DNA from: Doris montereyensis
Taxonomy: Eukaryota > Mollusca > Gastropoda > Nudibranchia > Dorididae
NCBI GenBank assembly: GCA_037039925.1
Contig: JAXRKP010001331.1
Coordinates: forward strand, 12,501-76,500
Reading direction: 5' to 3'
Length of the DNA stretch: 64,000 bases
This document shows positions 1-53,655 of this stretch, in pieces. The position numbers and the translations under genes were made by a program. The notes under the pieces are model-generated. The model was not told the origin of the DNA. It saw only the letters and a program-made list of their open reading frames with translations, and made no database searches. Numbering within the stretch: position 1 is the first letter of the stretch; every line of letters starts with the position of its first letter.

Positions 1-843
1 CTCTCTCATCTCTCCCTCTCTCTCAGCTCTCGCTGTCTCTCTCTGTCTGTCTGTCTGTCTGTACTGTCTGTCTCTCTCTCTCTCTCACCTCTCTCCACCT
101 CCTTCATCTCTCTCACCTCTACTCCGCTCCTCGACCTCCCCCCCACTCTCCCTCTCTCGCTCATCCTACTCTCTCTCGCCTCTTTCTCTTCTCTCTCAGT
201 CTCTCAGCCTCTCTGTCTCCCAGTCTCCGATGCCCTTCTGACCTGCTCCTCAACGATCTGACACTGGACCCAAGCCCCTACAGCCTCGCACCAGTGGGGG
301 CACAAGGTTTTTTTTTTTTTTCACACACGTCGTACTTCTCTGACACGTCCCTCCCTCTACTTTCCTCAAAACGCTCTGACTCATGTCTGCATCAGTCCCA
401 GCCTCACGGTAGCGAAGCTCCTGTCGGCTCCTCCCTACGGAAAGCCAGGCTGTGTAAACGTATGCTCCCCCGGGAGTTTGCGCTAGGACGTTGACTGAAA
501 CGTGTGTTTGGGTATAACTGATGAGCAGTTCCCCCTCCCCACGGGAGACTCTGCCACTCTTCACCCCTACTAGAGTTCTAGCCACAGACACGCGCTCTCC
601 TCTTTTCTCTCTTCCTGTGAGGATCTTTCTCCCCTACTCCCTAGCTCATGCCACTGACATCCGGCCACTTCCGTGCCTCTTCTCTCCTCTTCCCCACGTG
701 TCCTGGTGGCTTTACCCTAGTGTCGTCTACCTCCTGCGGCTCTCCATGTAATGCTTGCCTTGTTATATTAGGAAGTAGGCTTTCGTAAGTCTGTCCAATC
801 CATCTTCATCGTCATCTCCCCCCCCCTCTTCCTCTCTCCTCTC
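1..843. other. CT-rich low-complexity start, then unassigned sequence
   Basis: Bases 1-235 are imperfect CT/CTGT low-complexity sequence. 240-843 is mixed sequence in which I recognise no gene; short ORFs here have no recognisable similarity. Confidence 0.7.
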
Positions 844-1376
<533 letters not shown>

Positions 1377-1733
1377 GCCGTGTACTCTTCTATGTTGATA
1401 TTCAATGTGTGTGTGGAAAATTTACATAAATTGAAAAGCTGAAACGTTCCCCTTAAAGAGGAAAAAACCCATTTATCTTTATTATCACTGATCAAAATTT
1501 TACACCTTTTTGAAAATGGGTTAAAAGTATGCTGCCCGGCATTTCAGTGAAACCCACTACAATACGACTTTAATGAGTTAAGCTGAAGGAAGGCAAGAAA
1601 ATATGGAGTTTGTGAGTTGGGCTATTGGCATGAACAAGTCAGCAGTCTCTGTTTATTTGAGGTAAATAAGGAATATGAGTAATGTCCATGAATGGTAAGC
1701 CATTTGTCATTGGTCCTCTGTCTTTCATTTCAG

Positions 1734-1879
1734 CTGATGGAGTTTTTGGGCGATACAAACGAACTAGCTGCTGCTGACGTTCTGGTCTTTGTCTGTGAGG
1801 CAGTCCAGCGATTCGACATGCTGCGTCCTTTGGTCATTAGTAAATTTCCGGATATGTTTGGCACCATCAAGGCCATGAG
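1734..1879 (+). pseudogene. COPB1 exon b copy (decayed)
   Basis: This copy is the same length (146 nt) as the gene exon at 50866-51011. It carries missense changes, including Arg to Cys in VREAVQ and changes turning SKLLDV into SKFPDM. The acceptor CAG survives, while the donor is GTCATG in place of GTAATG. Confidence 0.92.
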
Positions 1880-2679
1880 GTCATGTTTCTTTGGTGTGGG
1901 GTAAAGGTGGCATTGTTCTTTCTATCTTCTTACGCAATGCAGTGATTTTTCACATCTCCCTCACCTCTTAATGTCAGCATCCATCAAAGTCCATCTATAA
2001 AGTAATGACAAAATTGTTGCAGTCTATACATTTCAAACACTGATTTTCCTTTAGCCTGAAAGTCCCCATGTCATTGTGGATATGTGAAATGATCTGTTCG
2101 AGAAATCAAAAGTCCCTTTATAGCTCGTTGTTATACTCCCATTAAAAGCCTGAAGTTTCCCATGTACTTTCCCCTTTCATTGTCTTCATTCATATATGTG
2201 AAAAAGAGTAGGAGATACATTTTTGATGTGTAACCCTCAAAGCAATGTCCTATGATTGGTCAATACTGGACAAAGTTTATCCTGAAGGTCACGCCTCACG
2301 CCTTGACTAGCATATGGGTGGCAATTGATTCGACATTGATGCCAATCATCACTTGTGAGTGGAGCTTATATTCTTATAAACATAATAGTTGATAAGAGCT
2401 CTTTAGTTACATCATGTGAGAATTTGAATATCTGGCGTAGCCTCCCTGCATTTGAGTGTATATATGCATATCGAGTGAGAATTTTATTATTAAGGATTTG
2501 AATACATGATTTGAGTATTGCTTAGCAGATAATAGAGAGGACACCTTCCTAACTGGTCATTACTCAGCTCGACACCTTGTTGACCTGTATTGCCACTGTT
2601 GTAACTTTTCTTCATACAAGTCTTACTCAGTTGCTTCTAATTGCTACTAGTACTAGCGTTATTCTTCATTGCCTTCATC

Positions 2680-3480
2680 TGTTTACACCTGGGACTACCT
2701 ATACCATGTTGGCCATTAGAGTAGTTTTTTCAAAAAGATATGTGGCAAGAAAAAACTCCAAGATAGCAACATACCTGGTCCTACATAATTTACCAGGAGC
2801 TTGTGTAAAAAAAAAATGAATGCATGAAGGATAAATCCATATAATTCCACACACATGGATATTTAAGTTTTTCCCTGTGAACCGCATCTCTAGGAATTGT
2901 TTGATGAGTTCCACAACACAAAGTCTTTGATGCTCACTTTAGTTGGTGGCTCAATTTGAATCTCATGAGTTCCACAACACGAAGTCTCTTTGATACTCAC
3001 TTTAGTTGGTGGCTCAATTGGCTCATGAGTTCCACATTTTCTTGTTCTTACATGTGGTGGAAAATGCAAAGAACACACAATCATGTTCTTGGTGATCTCT
3101 GAGAAATCTAATTTGTTTGGTAAAGCTTTTTACTTTTAACCCACTTCAACCTCTTGACCGTGTGTTTGGGAAACCTAAAGAACGATTTCTTTACTCCACT
3201 TTTATCACTATCATAGCGACTCTTGCGGCCATACACCTACCCATTTTGCATGTTTAATAAAATAAAAAAGAACCACAATAATAATATGATAGATCTAGAT
3301 CTAGATATCTAGATCTAATCTAGATTGAATTCAAATTTTACAATCCTGGTCATAATCACAAATACATGATAGATCTAATAATAACACTCCAATGAGTAAC
3401 TGATGATAATCACAAATGATAATAATAACAATCCAATGAGTAACTGTGATGATAATGATAATAATAATAACAATCCAATA
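2680..3480. other. Plus-copy-specific 0.8-kb segment
   Basis: This segment is missing from the matching place in the gene copy (about 46325-46345). It contains a tandem repeat of about 60 bp at 2904-3030 (TGAGTTCCACAACAC...GGTGGCTCAATT, roughly two copies plus a partial). It also contains an AGATCT/TCTAGA cluster at 3288-3328 and AATAAT-rich sequence. It could be an insertion here or a deletion in the other copy. No TIR was recognised. Confidence 0.6.
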
Positions 3481-4799
3481 TATAACTCATTAGTATTTAT
3501 GATTTAAAGTATAGTGTGTGCGTGTGACGCGAATAAGTTGTGTTGTGTTGAAGAAGGCGAAGATGAAGCATGATTAAATTAATTTTAAAAAGGAGGTCGG
3601 GTTCATAATGACAACCAAGATTGCTCACACTCGACAAATAACGGGAAAATCAAATGAAAATCCAGGTAGCTATCCCCAGGCAACCTCGCTGGCTGCGGTT
3701 ATAACCCTCGCCTCGCTCAGTGATAATAGTGTGCGAAACCTCACACAGGGTGTGCTGCAAGGTCGGAAAATCAGAAATATGTCGGATTTTTCATACTCAG
3801 GTCGGAAAGGTCGGAAATGGTTGGAAATTGATTCGCCACCACGAAATAGGAAAATGCGAATAAGTTTGTAGACAATGAATCATCATTTTGTCATCCATTT
3901 CAGGTCATTAATGCTTTGCTATCTGGCGATTCTTTCATGTTGAAACTAAACAATTTCGATGCCTTCTTTAAAATTGTAAAGTTTGCCAGGAGAATTGGTA
4001 TCGGATTTCGACACAAAGTTTTCAATACTTCCTTTAGTTTTAGCGTCAATACCAATACCATTAACTGCGTATCTACGCCCAGCCTCCTTTCTTCAATTTG
4101 ACATTTACTCTGAAAAGATTAAGAATGTCATGTGTGTTAAAGCAAATCGCGCACATTGTTGTATGGTTCGTGTCAAAGGGAGAGAGACAGAGGGCAATGT
4201 GCATATTTTTAGTCCGATCGCGCATGTGTGTGCGTAAGAAGGGTAGACAGAGAATGTGTGTGTGTGTTTAATGCGACCGATCGCGCATGTGTTTATAAGT
4301 ATTAGAGAGAGTGCCCGTAAACATAGAAATGTGAGCAAGTTGTGCTTGCGCCTGGCGCAACTAGTCACACGCACACGTGCGTAACTTTTACACCGGCTGG
4401 TAAACTAAAACCGTGCAAGTCTAAAGTGAGCGCGAAACTAGCTGCGTCGGCGCAGTGTTTGCAGTTTCTAAGTGATCGGTTGTACTTGACTTACCGTGCA
4501 TTACTTCGTTGTTGAGTGTACTTTCAAAATCAGATTTAATCGATTTCAAACCTCATTTTGAGCTTTAACTTTAGACGAAGAACAGTTCAAGACAGAAATC
4601 CAATACTTTCAAATTTGACATAGCACAAACATGAGCGAAAATATTATCAGAAAATGAGACCTCCCATGTATAGGAAGAGATTAAGATCCAGAAATTTAGA
4701 TCAGCTTTCTGCTGAAAATTAAGGATACTTATCCACATGAACCTAATCCATAAACATAACCACAACATGGAAACTGACATGTCAATCTTGTCATCTTCT

Positions 4800-6060
4800 G
4801 TTCTCTCCTCTTCACTTCGTCTTTTTTGTTTTCATTGCCGTTGTCTTCATTTGCTTATCCTCATCATTTTCTTCTATTTCCTTTAGATCTTTATCACCTC
4901 TTTTTACCCTTTTTATCTTCTCGGTTTTTGTCATCTTTCTTCCATTTTTTCTCCATCTTTCTTCAATTCTTTTGTCTTCTCTGTCTTCTCTGCCCTCTAC
5001 ATTCAATTATTTCGTCTCCTCCGTCTTTCTTCAATTTTGTCTTCACCTTTGTCTTTCTGCAATTTGTTCGTCTCTTCGTCTTTCTTCAAATTTTTTGTCT
5101 TCTCTGTCTTTGCCGTCTTTCTGCAAATTTTTCATGTTTTCGGTCTCTGTCGATTTTCTTCAAATTTTTTTTTCAACTTTACCGTCTTTCCTAAAAAAAT
5201 TTGTTTTTGCCGCCTTTCTTCAATTGTTTCGTCTTCTGCGTCACTGTTCAATTTTTTTTCCTTTTCTTCGACTGCACCGTCTTTCTTCAATGTTATCATC
5301 TTCTGCGTCTCTGTGGTTTTTCTTCAATGTTTTCGTGTTCTCCATCTTTCTTCAATTTTTTCGTCTTCTCCGTCTCTGTCGTTTTTCTTCAATTTTTCCG
5401 TCTTCTCCGTCTGTCTTCAATTTTTCCGTCTTCTCCTTTTTTATCGTCTTTCATCAATTTTTTAGTCTTTTCTGTCTTTCAATTTTTCGTCTTTTCTGTC
5501 TTTACCGTCTTTCTGCAAGTTTTTCATGTTTTCCGTCTCTGTCAATTTTCTTCAATTTTTTTCTTTTTGGCTTTACCGTCTTTCCTCAATTTTTTTGTTT
5601 TTGCCGTCTTTCTTCAATTTTTTTCACCTTTACCGTCTTTCTTCCATTTTTTCGTCTTCTCCATCTTTCATCCATTTTTTTCTCCATCACTGTTCAATTT
5701 TTTCATCTTCTTCGGCTTTACCGTCTTTCTTCTCCGTCTCTGTGGTTTTCTTCAATGTTTTCGTTTTCTCTGTCCTGCTTCAATTTTTTCGCCTTATCCG
5801 TCTCTCTTAAATTTTTTCATCTTCATCAGCTTTACTGTCTTTCTTCAATGTTTTTGTCTTCTCCGTCTCTGGTTTTCTTCAATTTTTCATCTTTTCCGTC
5901 TGTCTTCTATATTTCGTCTTCTCTCTCTCTTCAATTTTTTTCATCTTCTTCGGCTTTACTGTCTTTCTTCAATGTTTTCGTCTTCTCCGTCTCTGGTTTT
6001 TCTTCAATTTTTCCGTCTTCTCCATCTTTCCTCAATTTTTCGCCTTCTCCGTCTCTCTTC
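4800..6060. repeat. Pyrimidine-rich minisatellite (copy 1)
   Basis: Degenerate tandem units of about 27-40 bp are built on CTTCAATTTTTTCGTCTTCTC-like text. The T/C-rich strand has almost no stop codons, so all three plus frames give Phe/Ser-rich open frames up to 400 codons. Its inverted partner is at 43640-45060. Confidence 0.9.
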
Positions 6061-6671
6061 AATATGCCTGCGAACCCGCTGTTTCTGTCTCCTGCAGACC
6101 GGGTTCTTAGGCGGACACCACTGTATTTCATTCTACAGGTCTTTCAATTCATCTCAGTTTATTTGTATTTGTAGTTACAGTGTAGGCCTAGGTATCGTTC
6201 TGTCTTTTGAGATAGATCATAAGAAATGAAATGTTATTGTTGTTAAGTTTCAATAACCCAAAAATAGTTGATCTGATAGGCAAAGCACCTTCGATTTGCC
6301 TTGGAATCCACACAAAATATTCCGTCAGAATGGGGGCAATAAGTGTAACTATGTAAGTTCTAAATGATCGTATGATCGTTTTCATTTAAGGAAGATTTCT
6401 TCCAGAAGGGACTTTTTATTTATTGAAAGTTTCATTGTTTCTACTGTCTTTGAGTAGAATTTTCATTCACCTAAGGCATTATTTTCTAACAGGTCTTACA
6501 ATTAAAAAGTTGGAATAGTACCCTGTTCACGCCTACCTACGTGTACTCAGTATCGAATACTGACCCAATCTAATAATCATACTTGGTATCACCCGGGATG
6601 TGACATGCTTGTAAGAAATGTATTTATTTCAATTTCAGCCATTTCTTACCTGTTGACCCGTTTACTTGCAG

Positions 6672-6743
6672 GCCTTTGTTGCTGAGGCCATGTTGATTAT
6701 GGCCACTATCATCCACCTTGGCAAGTCTGGACTGTCCACTGAG
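6672..6743 (+). pseudogene. COPB1 exon g copy
   Basis: This 72-nt segment is nearly identical to the gene exon at 43001-43072. Its last codon is changed from Lys to Glu. Both splice dinucleotides are kept. It is stranded without the preceding exons c-f. Confidence 0.92.
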
Positions 6744-6796
6744 GTGGGTAGGAGTGCTATATAACATGTGCTTGATTTTTTTTTATTTAATGTGAA

Positions 6797-7075
6797 CCAA
6801 GGTGATCTTTGGGTTTTTGGTAAGATTTTTTATTTTGCCCAGACTGCCCTATTAACAGCCAAGGGATCTTTAACATGCCCAGAGTGCTGTGATCTGCACA
6901 CGGGACCTCCTTTTTATCGCCCGTGTCCGACGGGACTAAGTGTCAACCCTTCCGGGACCAGCGAGTACATATTGCATGAAAAAACTGGAGCTAATCTGTC
7001 AAACCTTGGCGGGGCTCGAACCCCTACCTTTTGGTTGAGAGGCCAATACATGGCCACTCGACTACAGTGGCCCTA
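6797..7075 (-). repeat. tRNA-derived SINE-like repeat (copy 1)
   Basis: On the minus strand it has a tRNA-like head with a B-box-like GGGTTCGAGCC-type element and ends in the tail TTACCAAAAACCC. The same element is at 42675-42955 in the gene copy, so it predates the duplication. Confidence 0.65.
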
Positions 7076-7383
7076 TGTGCATGATATTGAAACTATTCTT
7101 ATTGGTAACATTATATAATAAGATATTCACTTTCTTGCAGGCATTTTTCAGTTTTGTATTTGTTTGTTTGTTTTTTTTTTTAAGTTTCAAAGAAACAGGA
7201 ATTTCTGGTTAATGAACATTCCAATGAATTTAACAGATGATACAAACCATAAAATAATAGAAGTTTTAACAGATATGATATAAAAGACAGCCAAGAGAAA
7301 AAATCTTTTCAAACTTTATCAATATCATTATCAGACATAAAGAGCTTCCATTTCATATCAACTATTTGATTTCCATCACACAG

Positions 7384-7538
7384 CCTATCACGGATGATGA
7401 CGTTGATCGCATTGCTGTGTGCCTAAGAGTTTGGCAGAGTGTACGGAAACGATGGATGAAATTTTCAACAAGGCCTGTCGTGGATCTTTGTCTCTCCTCA
7501 TGCTAGCCGCCAAAATTGAGGAGAAACAGCAACAGGAG
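7384..7538 (+). pseudogene. COPB1 exon h copy (frameshifted)
   Basis: This segment is 155 nt against 156 nt in the gene. Relative to 42215-42370 it has lost one T in LRVLAER, gained three bases near SLSLM and lost one GAG codon. The frameshift makes it non-functional. Confidence 0.92.
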
Positions 7539-8249
7539 GTAGGGACAACTTGGTTTTATTTTACAGTGGGATGATAATGATCAGGGGTGTGGCCAGAACT
7601 AGGTCTGGGCTGCTTCTCTGCTCACTTTCCACACCTCTGACTGGCAACAGGTGTGAAATTTGGCCCTTGCGTATCGCCGTGTAAGAACCATCGTGACTGA
7701 CTGAGCTCAATTGAAATTGGAACATGAACTTTTCATTTGATTGGCTTTTAGCTTTTATTGATTAGCCAATAAACCTGCATTATGCTTGACCAACAGAACG
7801 CAATTTCTTGGGATTAATTCAACACATCGTCATTGCAGTTCACTATCCGCGTATGGAGTGAGCATTTTTTTCAAAAATGCTGTTATCTTCGTATTAGACA
7901 AGAATACATGCATCTGCACCAGCTCTATAAAATATCTTACCAAACAATAAAATCGACGAATTTAGTCAAAGTGCTATTGGTGTAAGGAAAATGAGTTTCT
8001 TTTTTGCTTCGCTGAACGCGTATAGTTCTGTGACGTTCGTGATCAATCTTCATTATCTTCAAGCTGACAGTTGTCACCCTTCAAGGTGAAGTTTTAGTTA
8101 TGTTACTATGCATTTAGTGTCGCTATGGTCCTCCTTTTGAATGTCCTGAGAAGGCAGTTTTACCACAAATGGAACAAAACTCTTTCATTACACTACTGAA
8201 TGGAGCAGTTCATTCCCTTGAAATTCGTATCATAACAAAGGCTAAGTAT

Positions 8250-9560
8250 CAATTCTTTCATTTTTTATACAATTTTTTTTAGAAATAATACCACCTAACC
8301 TTCAACACATCGGCTGTACTATAAAAGCTGTAAATTTTGCCTTAAGTATATCAAGTTGGTACTCATTGTAATTACCACAAAATATGCTAAGATCGGCCGA
8401 ATATTACAGGAAACATTCCGTGCACCTGTTATAATAAAAATGCCATCCCGACATGAATATAAAGGATCTGGAGCAGTTGAAATAGGGTCGACATGAAGTA
8501 TTTGATAGCCTCTCATGATTGTATGACGTTTCTTTTGTAGTTTTATATGCGAAAAAACTTGAAATAACGGGAAAAAATGTTTAAAATGCGATTTTCTCAA
8601 AATGTTACTGTTACTTTTTGACAGTGATATACGATCTACGTTTTTTATTTATTGCCCGATTGCCCCCAAATTTGGTATATACATGTAGCATCTAATAACA
8701 AAATTCTTCCAGTAGCTTTTTTCGATATCTCTTCAAAGTTTTGCAAAACAAATTTTTGCTTGATTAAATTTGCCAAAAATGGGAAAGGTTGCTAATATAT
8801 GCATTTTCAAAAAAAATCATGAAAGGAAAACTTTCATTTATCCAAATAAGCTACTGGGTGAGCATTGAAAATTCAAGATGGCGGCATTCCCATGGCGACC
8901 ATATGATAAAAAAATAATCTTTTTCAGCTAATTAGACATGCCAAGTACAATTACAATGGTAGTATTGGTAGTGGTTATTATTGTCTATATCAAATAATTT
9001 TAAAAAACATGCTCTCCCGATTTTTGATTTTCTCGAAACTAGCCCAATGCTATATACGTGAACGGCGTAATACAGTGACGATATGCCCTCTGCAAAGTCG
9101 CACATTTACATGGCCTGTAAATTGATTGGTCCTCCCATTTCAATACTATTAGATTAACAAGCATTGGCCTGGATGAATATGTAATATATACTGATCAATG
9201 ACAGGGCAGGGTTACCTGGGTGGAGAGGGCCAGGACTACAAGATGCGCGCTCTGTGGGGTTATTACATATCATGACCAATAAATGCTTAACCGTCCCCAT
9301 TAACGCCTAAACTAAGGCATAATGCTAGCTGTACAGCGCTTTAGCTCGAAAAAGGGGGCTTCACACTTCACGTTCCACGGTAGAGCCTCTGGCTGGAAGC
9401 GATCAGGTCAACAAGCTGCGCTTTTCTTGGGTTAATATATCAATATCATATGTCGTGTTTGCCACTGAAATTGTTATTTTTTTTGCTACTTAAGTTCTTG
9501 AGATCAAAAACCTTCTCTACATTTGGCTAAATTTGTGTCATGTTATCATTGTCAAGATAA
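8250..9560 (-). repeat. Dispersed repeat (family R2), duplicate copy
   Basis: This is the reverse complement of 38650-39950 and related to 12340-13525. All three share CATGG-rich and GGCCGATCTTAGC-like stretches and the phrase AATGAGTACCAACTTG. No coding capacity was recognised. Confidence 0.65.
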
Positions 9561-9589
9561 CACCGAAAAAGTTTGCTCTTGACAATATC

Positions 9590-9760
9590 AATTCATTCAA
9601 GAAACAAGTTTAACTTTTTCTGGAGATGGTTGGCGTGACGTGCTGGTAGATCCTTCCTCTTTCCTGTCACTCTTTCACTTTCATTTCTTCTTGCTGTTTC
9701 CTTTTGATTCACCCTGTGATCACTGCATATATATAATGGATGGAGGAAATTTGAATGAAA
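9590..9760 (-). repeat. 150-bp dispersed repeat (family R1)
   Basis: This is the inverted-duplicate counterpart of the R1 copy at 38465-38625. It carries the family core TGCAGTGATC...GGAAACAGCAAGA on the minus strand. Confidence 0.75.
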
Positions 9761-9894
9761 CAAATTAACTTTAACTTTATACATACATGAATTGATAACA
9801 TGGAAGTTTTTTATAAAGATAGAACAGGTTAATTGACTTTATTTAGAGGTTTTCTGAAGTTGCTCTAATTGCATTGTTCACATTTTTACCCAGG

Positions 9895-10359
9895 GCGATA
9901 CCAACTAAATCTACCTTTTACAAACACAACATAAAGGGAGAAAACACCTCACTTTTCAGATGTCAGGAGTGCTTGCTATTCTGATGTGAGGCATTATTAT
10001 GCAAGCTTGATATTAGGATGTGTTGCCTTTGCACATGCATCCAAATCGTCAAAAATGCTCATGAAAGTGAAAGTAAGGAAGGAGGAGAGTACATTGATGC
10101 CACTCTGATACTGATAAATGTCATCATAAGTTTTTTTGACTTGCGCTATTCAGCACGTTACCGACCATCCCTCTCCACGTCGTTGTCTTCAGACCTTTTT
10201 GAAACATGTAAGTTGATGGTGATGATGTAACCGACGTATTTTGTCTTAACGCCAGATTTTCAATACTCTTTTATAATCCACAATGCAAATGTTTCTAAAC
10301 GTTTGCGACATTGTGCACCATATTAATAAGTCCACGTTTCACATGCATAGTATAATACT
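9895..10359. other. No feature recognised
   Basis: Unique-looking sequence beyond the end of the inverted duplicate. I see no gene or repeat. Confidence 0.5.
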
Positions 10360-10640
10360 TTAATACCGGGCAGTGTGGAAAAAACATTTTATGTCTGCGC
10401 CGTTTGTAATTTTTTTTGTGTTTTCAGTTTTGAATTGGAGATATCAATCAGCTCTAATATTGTGGAATATTTGTTTTGCTATCCTTTGCTTTATTTCGGT
10501 GGTGTTTTTGCAGTCGTTTGTTATGATTGCGCCGAGGTATTTAAACTCTTGTTTATAACATCTCCTTTACTTGTTAAATTGAAGGACAGGTTGTCACCTT
10601 GTTTACAAGATACATGTATCGACTAGAAATAGGCTCCAGC
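10360..10640 (-). mobile_element. LINE reverse transcriptase scrap
   Basis: On the minus strand the translation contains FKYLGAIITNDCKNTTEI followed by KQRI. This matches the region just after the RT palm in non-LTR retrotransposons (FKYLG...EIxxRI). The frame is broken and only about 90 codons remain. No ends are recognisable. Confidence 0.6.
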
Positions 10641-10864
10641 CAAGTATGCAAGATGAGAATAGAAGATCCCAATGTGAAAACGGGGAGACTGATGCCACTG
10701 CCCTCGCAGTCTTACCATCTGCTTAAATTACAGTACATCATAGTACATGGCAGATTCTGTGTTGTTGGAGACACACGTCAGCGCAGGAATTCCAAATGTC
10801 AACCAGTCAACCTCTTACTCTCTGTCAATGGTGTGCTCTCAGGATTGTAGATCTATATCTAGAA

Positions 10865-11086
<222 letters not shown>

Positions 11087-11234
11087 AGACGGGCAGGGAG
11101 ATATGAAAGGACAGAGACTGAGAAAGCGAGAGACAGAGAAAGCAAGGGAGAGAGAAACAGACAGACAAGTCTAGGACAAAAAAAAAAAAAAGTAAAAGGA
11201 AAGAAGTAAGACTTATCATCAACCCCTTCAGCAA

Positions 11235-11405
11235 AACTTGTTTTGTCTGTTTTTATTGAAATTTAGGTCGTTCACATTATTATTATGTGGTGATCTCAGG
11301 GTGAAAACGAAATACGATGAAACAGCAAGATGAATGATAAATGAAGAATGAAACTGAAAACAAAGAAGTGGGACCTACCAGCAGTACCTGCCATCCGCCA
11401 ATCTA
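11235..11405 (+). repeat. 150-bp dispersed repeat (family R1)
   Basis: Contains TGGTGATCTCAGGGTGAA, GAAACAGCAAGATGAA and ACCTACCAGCAGTACC. These are the three landmarks of the family. A partial second copy is at 11735-11800. Confidence 0.8.
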
Positions 11406-11840
11406 AATGAACTTACGATTCATGTTTTTACATCATTTACAAACATTAAAACTATCCACACACACAACAAAAGAAACAAGAGCTAATAAAATAAACACCA
11501 AATAATGCTTTTATTAACCATTAATCCCACAAACAAAAATTAGCCATCATAAAGTAGATATCAATGTTGTACAAAGCTAGTGGTGTCATTTCTAGTGTGT
11601 TTTCATGACATTGGCAATAGTAATCTCAACATAAGACTTTCAAACTAGCTAAACCACAAACAAGACTGTGACTGTGAGATGATAGAAATAGAACACTTGT
11701 GTCGAGGTCTACTGATTCAACGCTGCCAGTCTTTGTTTTGTTTGTTTTCTTTATATTCACTCTACCCACCATGTGCTACAATCTCAGGGTGAATTAATTA
11801 ATATGACTTCAATAAGATGGAATGTGAATTTTACTTCTTA

Positions 11841-13746
11841 CAGTGGAACCTCTCTAATTGGGAAGTCTCGGTGGATTGTAAAATCATCCCGATTTGCCGG
11901 GGACCAAGGGATTTTGGTTTTTCCTTCAGCAGTTGAGGTACTTCTGTGAGTGGTAAAATGCAGTATTAAACAAACAAATAGCCACAGAAACACTTGATCA
12001 AAATGAAGATGGCATTCATCAGAGATGTCATTCACACTCACAGTCAATCTTCGTTGAACGGTAGACAGGTAAGACAATAATCAAGAAGACATGGTGGGTC
12101 GTTAAATCTCTCTCGTGTCCATCCTTGCGATCGATGGATGAGGCGGGCAATAAAAGAATATGTCAGTGCACAACTTTCTAGCGCTGCCCCGTGTCAATAC
12201 CATACTTAGGTCTTGCTCCACGCCTGCTATGACACCTTCTTGGGGGGGGGGGGGGAGTGTAGATATTCCTGTTTGTTTCTGTCAATATGACTTATGTATA
12301 GGTGTAATGGGTATGTGTGCTGAGTTGAAATACATCTCTTTTGTTCTGACGCTTCTTGTTGCCATGGAAACGGTGGCCATCTTGGATTTTGCCCCCAAAT
12401 TGCACCTAGCTCAAAATCAATAGGCTTCTACATTTTTCAACAAATTTGTTTCAACTTAGCACACACCTTATTTGATACAATATCAAAATTTTATCAGATC
12501 GGACTTGTTTTATTGGTAAGTTTTGTTTTTTTTAATTTTTGAAAACAGCATATGAGAACAACCCAAAATATACAAAAATATTGTACAAAAAATTCAATTT
12601 TTCCAAAACTACTACATATCGAAAAAAGCATCTGATCATTGTTTTTTTCCCCTACTCATCTTTCATATCAAATTTAGTGAAGATACACTAAGAAAAAGTA
12701 GAGAGGAAATAAGGAACAAAAAACAACATTTTGAGAAAACGTATTTTTCTCGTGTTTTCTGTTACTTGAATATATTTTTCTCCCATAAACCTTAGAAAAA
12801 GAGTAGGACAATACTTTGAAACATCATAAAACATTGAGAGGCTCTCAAGTAAAGTTCCTTCAAAGCCTATAGAGCAGGAGCTTATCCCGGTTTCTACAGC
12901 ATGAAGTCGAACAAGTGGCAATAATCACCACCTGGCCAGGATGCTTGTCTGACGAGATATTTACTCCCAAGCTAGTGCTTGTACCCATTTGCACCTGGGT
13001 AGAGTGGGAAATGCGTGTTAAGATTCTCTCCAAAGGAACACAACGTCGGACCTGGCTTTGCTAGGATTCTAACTCGAAACCTCCGACGCAACTGAGGGCT
13101 CTCAACTACATGTACTTCTTATCGACAGTTTCAAGTGCACCAGCACCTTTTTACTCCTTTTGAGATGGAGTCTTGTGATAATAGGTGCGCGGAATATGTC
13201 CCGTATTTTCCGGACGATCTAAGACAATATTCATAATAGATCCTCAAACTCAAATATTTTTCTTTTGGATAGTGTTTATTGTGACAATCAAAATGAGTAC
13301 CAACTTGCCGTACTTTAGATATTATTTCTGGCTATTAGCACATAATAGCTGTGTTGAAAGATAGACCTGTACCGTTTCTAAAAATGTGTACAAATTCAAA
13401 GAATCGATACTGATCTTTTTTATGATATCATTGTGACGGAAGGAATGAACTGCTCTATCCACTAGTAAGATTTGTCCCATTTTCAGCAAAAATGGCATTC
13501 CCAGAACCCGCCTCCCCCACCTTAATACTTAATGATGATGTTTTGCTAGCATTGAAATCAAATTGGGATAAAAAGTGAGTGTTGGAAAGAATAAATATGG
13601 AGGGAAATGGTAATGATAATCAATCCCGCTAAAATTGTCCCGATTAGCCGGGGACCTTTCCTGTTTAGAGAGATAAAATATATAGAAACAATTCCGCTCG
13701 CTAGGAATTTTCCTGGTTCAAGAGGTTGCTTCCAGTACTTCCACTG
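11841..13746. mobile_element. Putative pogo/Tigger-like TIR element
   Basis: The left end is CAGTGGAACCTCTCTAATTG after TA (11839-11840). The right end is ...AAGTACTTCCACTG before TA (13747-13748). The CAGTGGAA termini and TA duplication fit pogo/Tigger-type elements, though the inverted match beyond the first bases is poor. The interior holds dispersed repeat R2 (12340-13525) and a SINE (12910-13130) and encodes nothing recognisable. It lies just downstream of the COPB1 stop and may be part of the 3' UTR or flank. Confidence 0.55.
12910..13130 (-). repeat. SINE related to the 28.4-kb SINE
   Basis: The minus strand shares GCAAATGGGTACAA...CTTGGGAGT with the SINE at 28376-28620 and has a B-box-like GAGTTAGAATCC. 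It interrupts repeat R2. Confidence 0.65.
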
Positions 13747-14031
13747 TACTTACAACTTTTAAGATAACATCCTTAGGTAACAAACAAAACAAAACAAAAT
13801 TCAGTAAAAACTATGACGCATTTTGTTTCAATTACAAACATAAATAATAAAATTAAAAAGTATCATGCTTACAACAAAAACAGCAAAAATGGGAGACAAC
13901 TACAACATGACAACAAATCAGTGCGTATCGCATAGAAAATCTTCAGCTCTTATAGTATTGATCAAAACTTCCAGTCACTGCAGTGGCGACTTGGTGCACT
14001 TAATCAGACTCGGCTGGCGCTTGAATTGGGT

Positions 14032-53655
<39,624 letters not shown>

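Noticed and set aside
1692..1904. Plus-strand COPB1 as a second working gene
   Set aside because: Exons are missing, one exon is frameshifted and flanking exons are absent.
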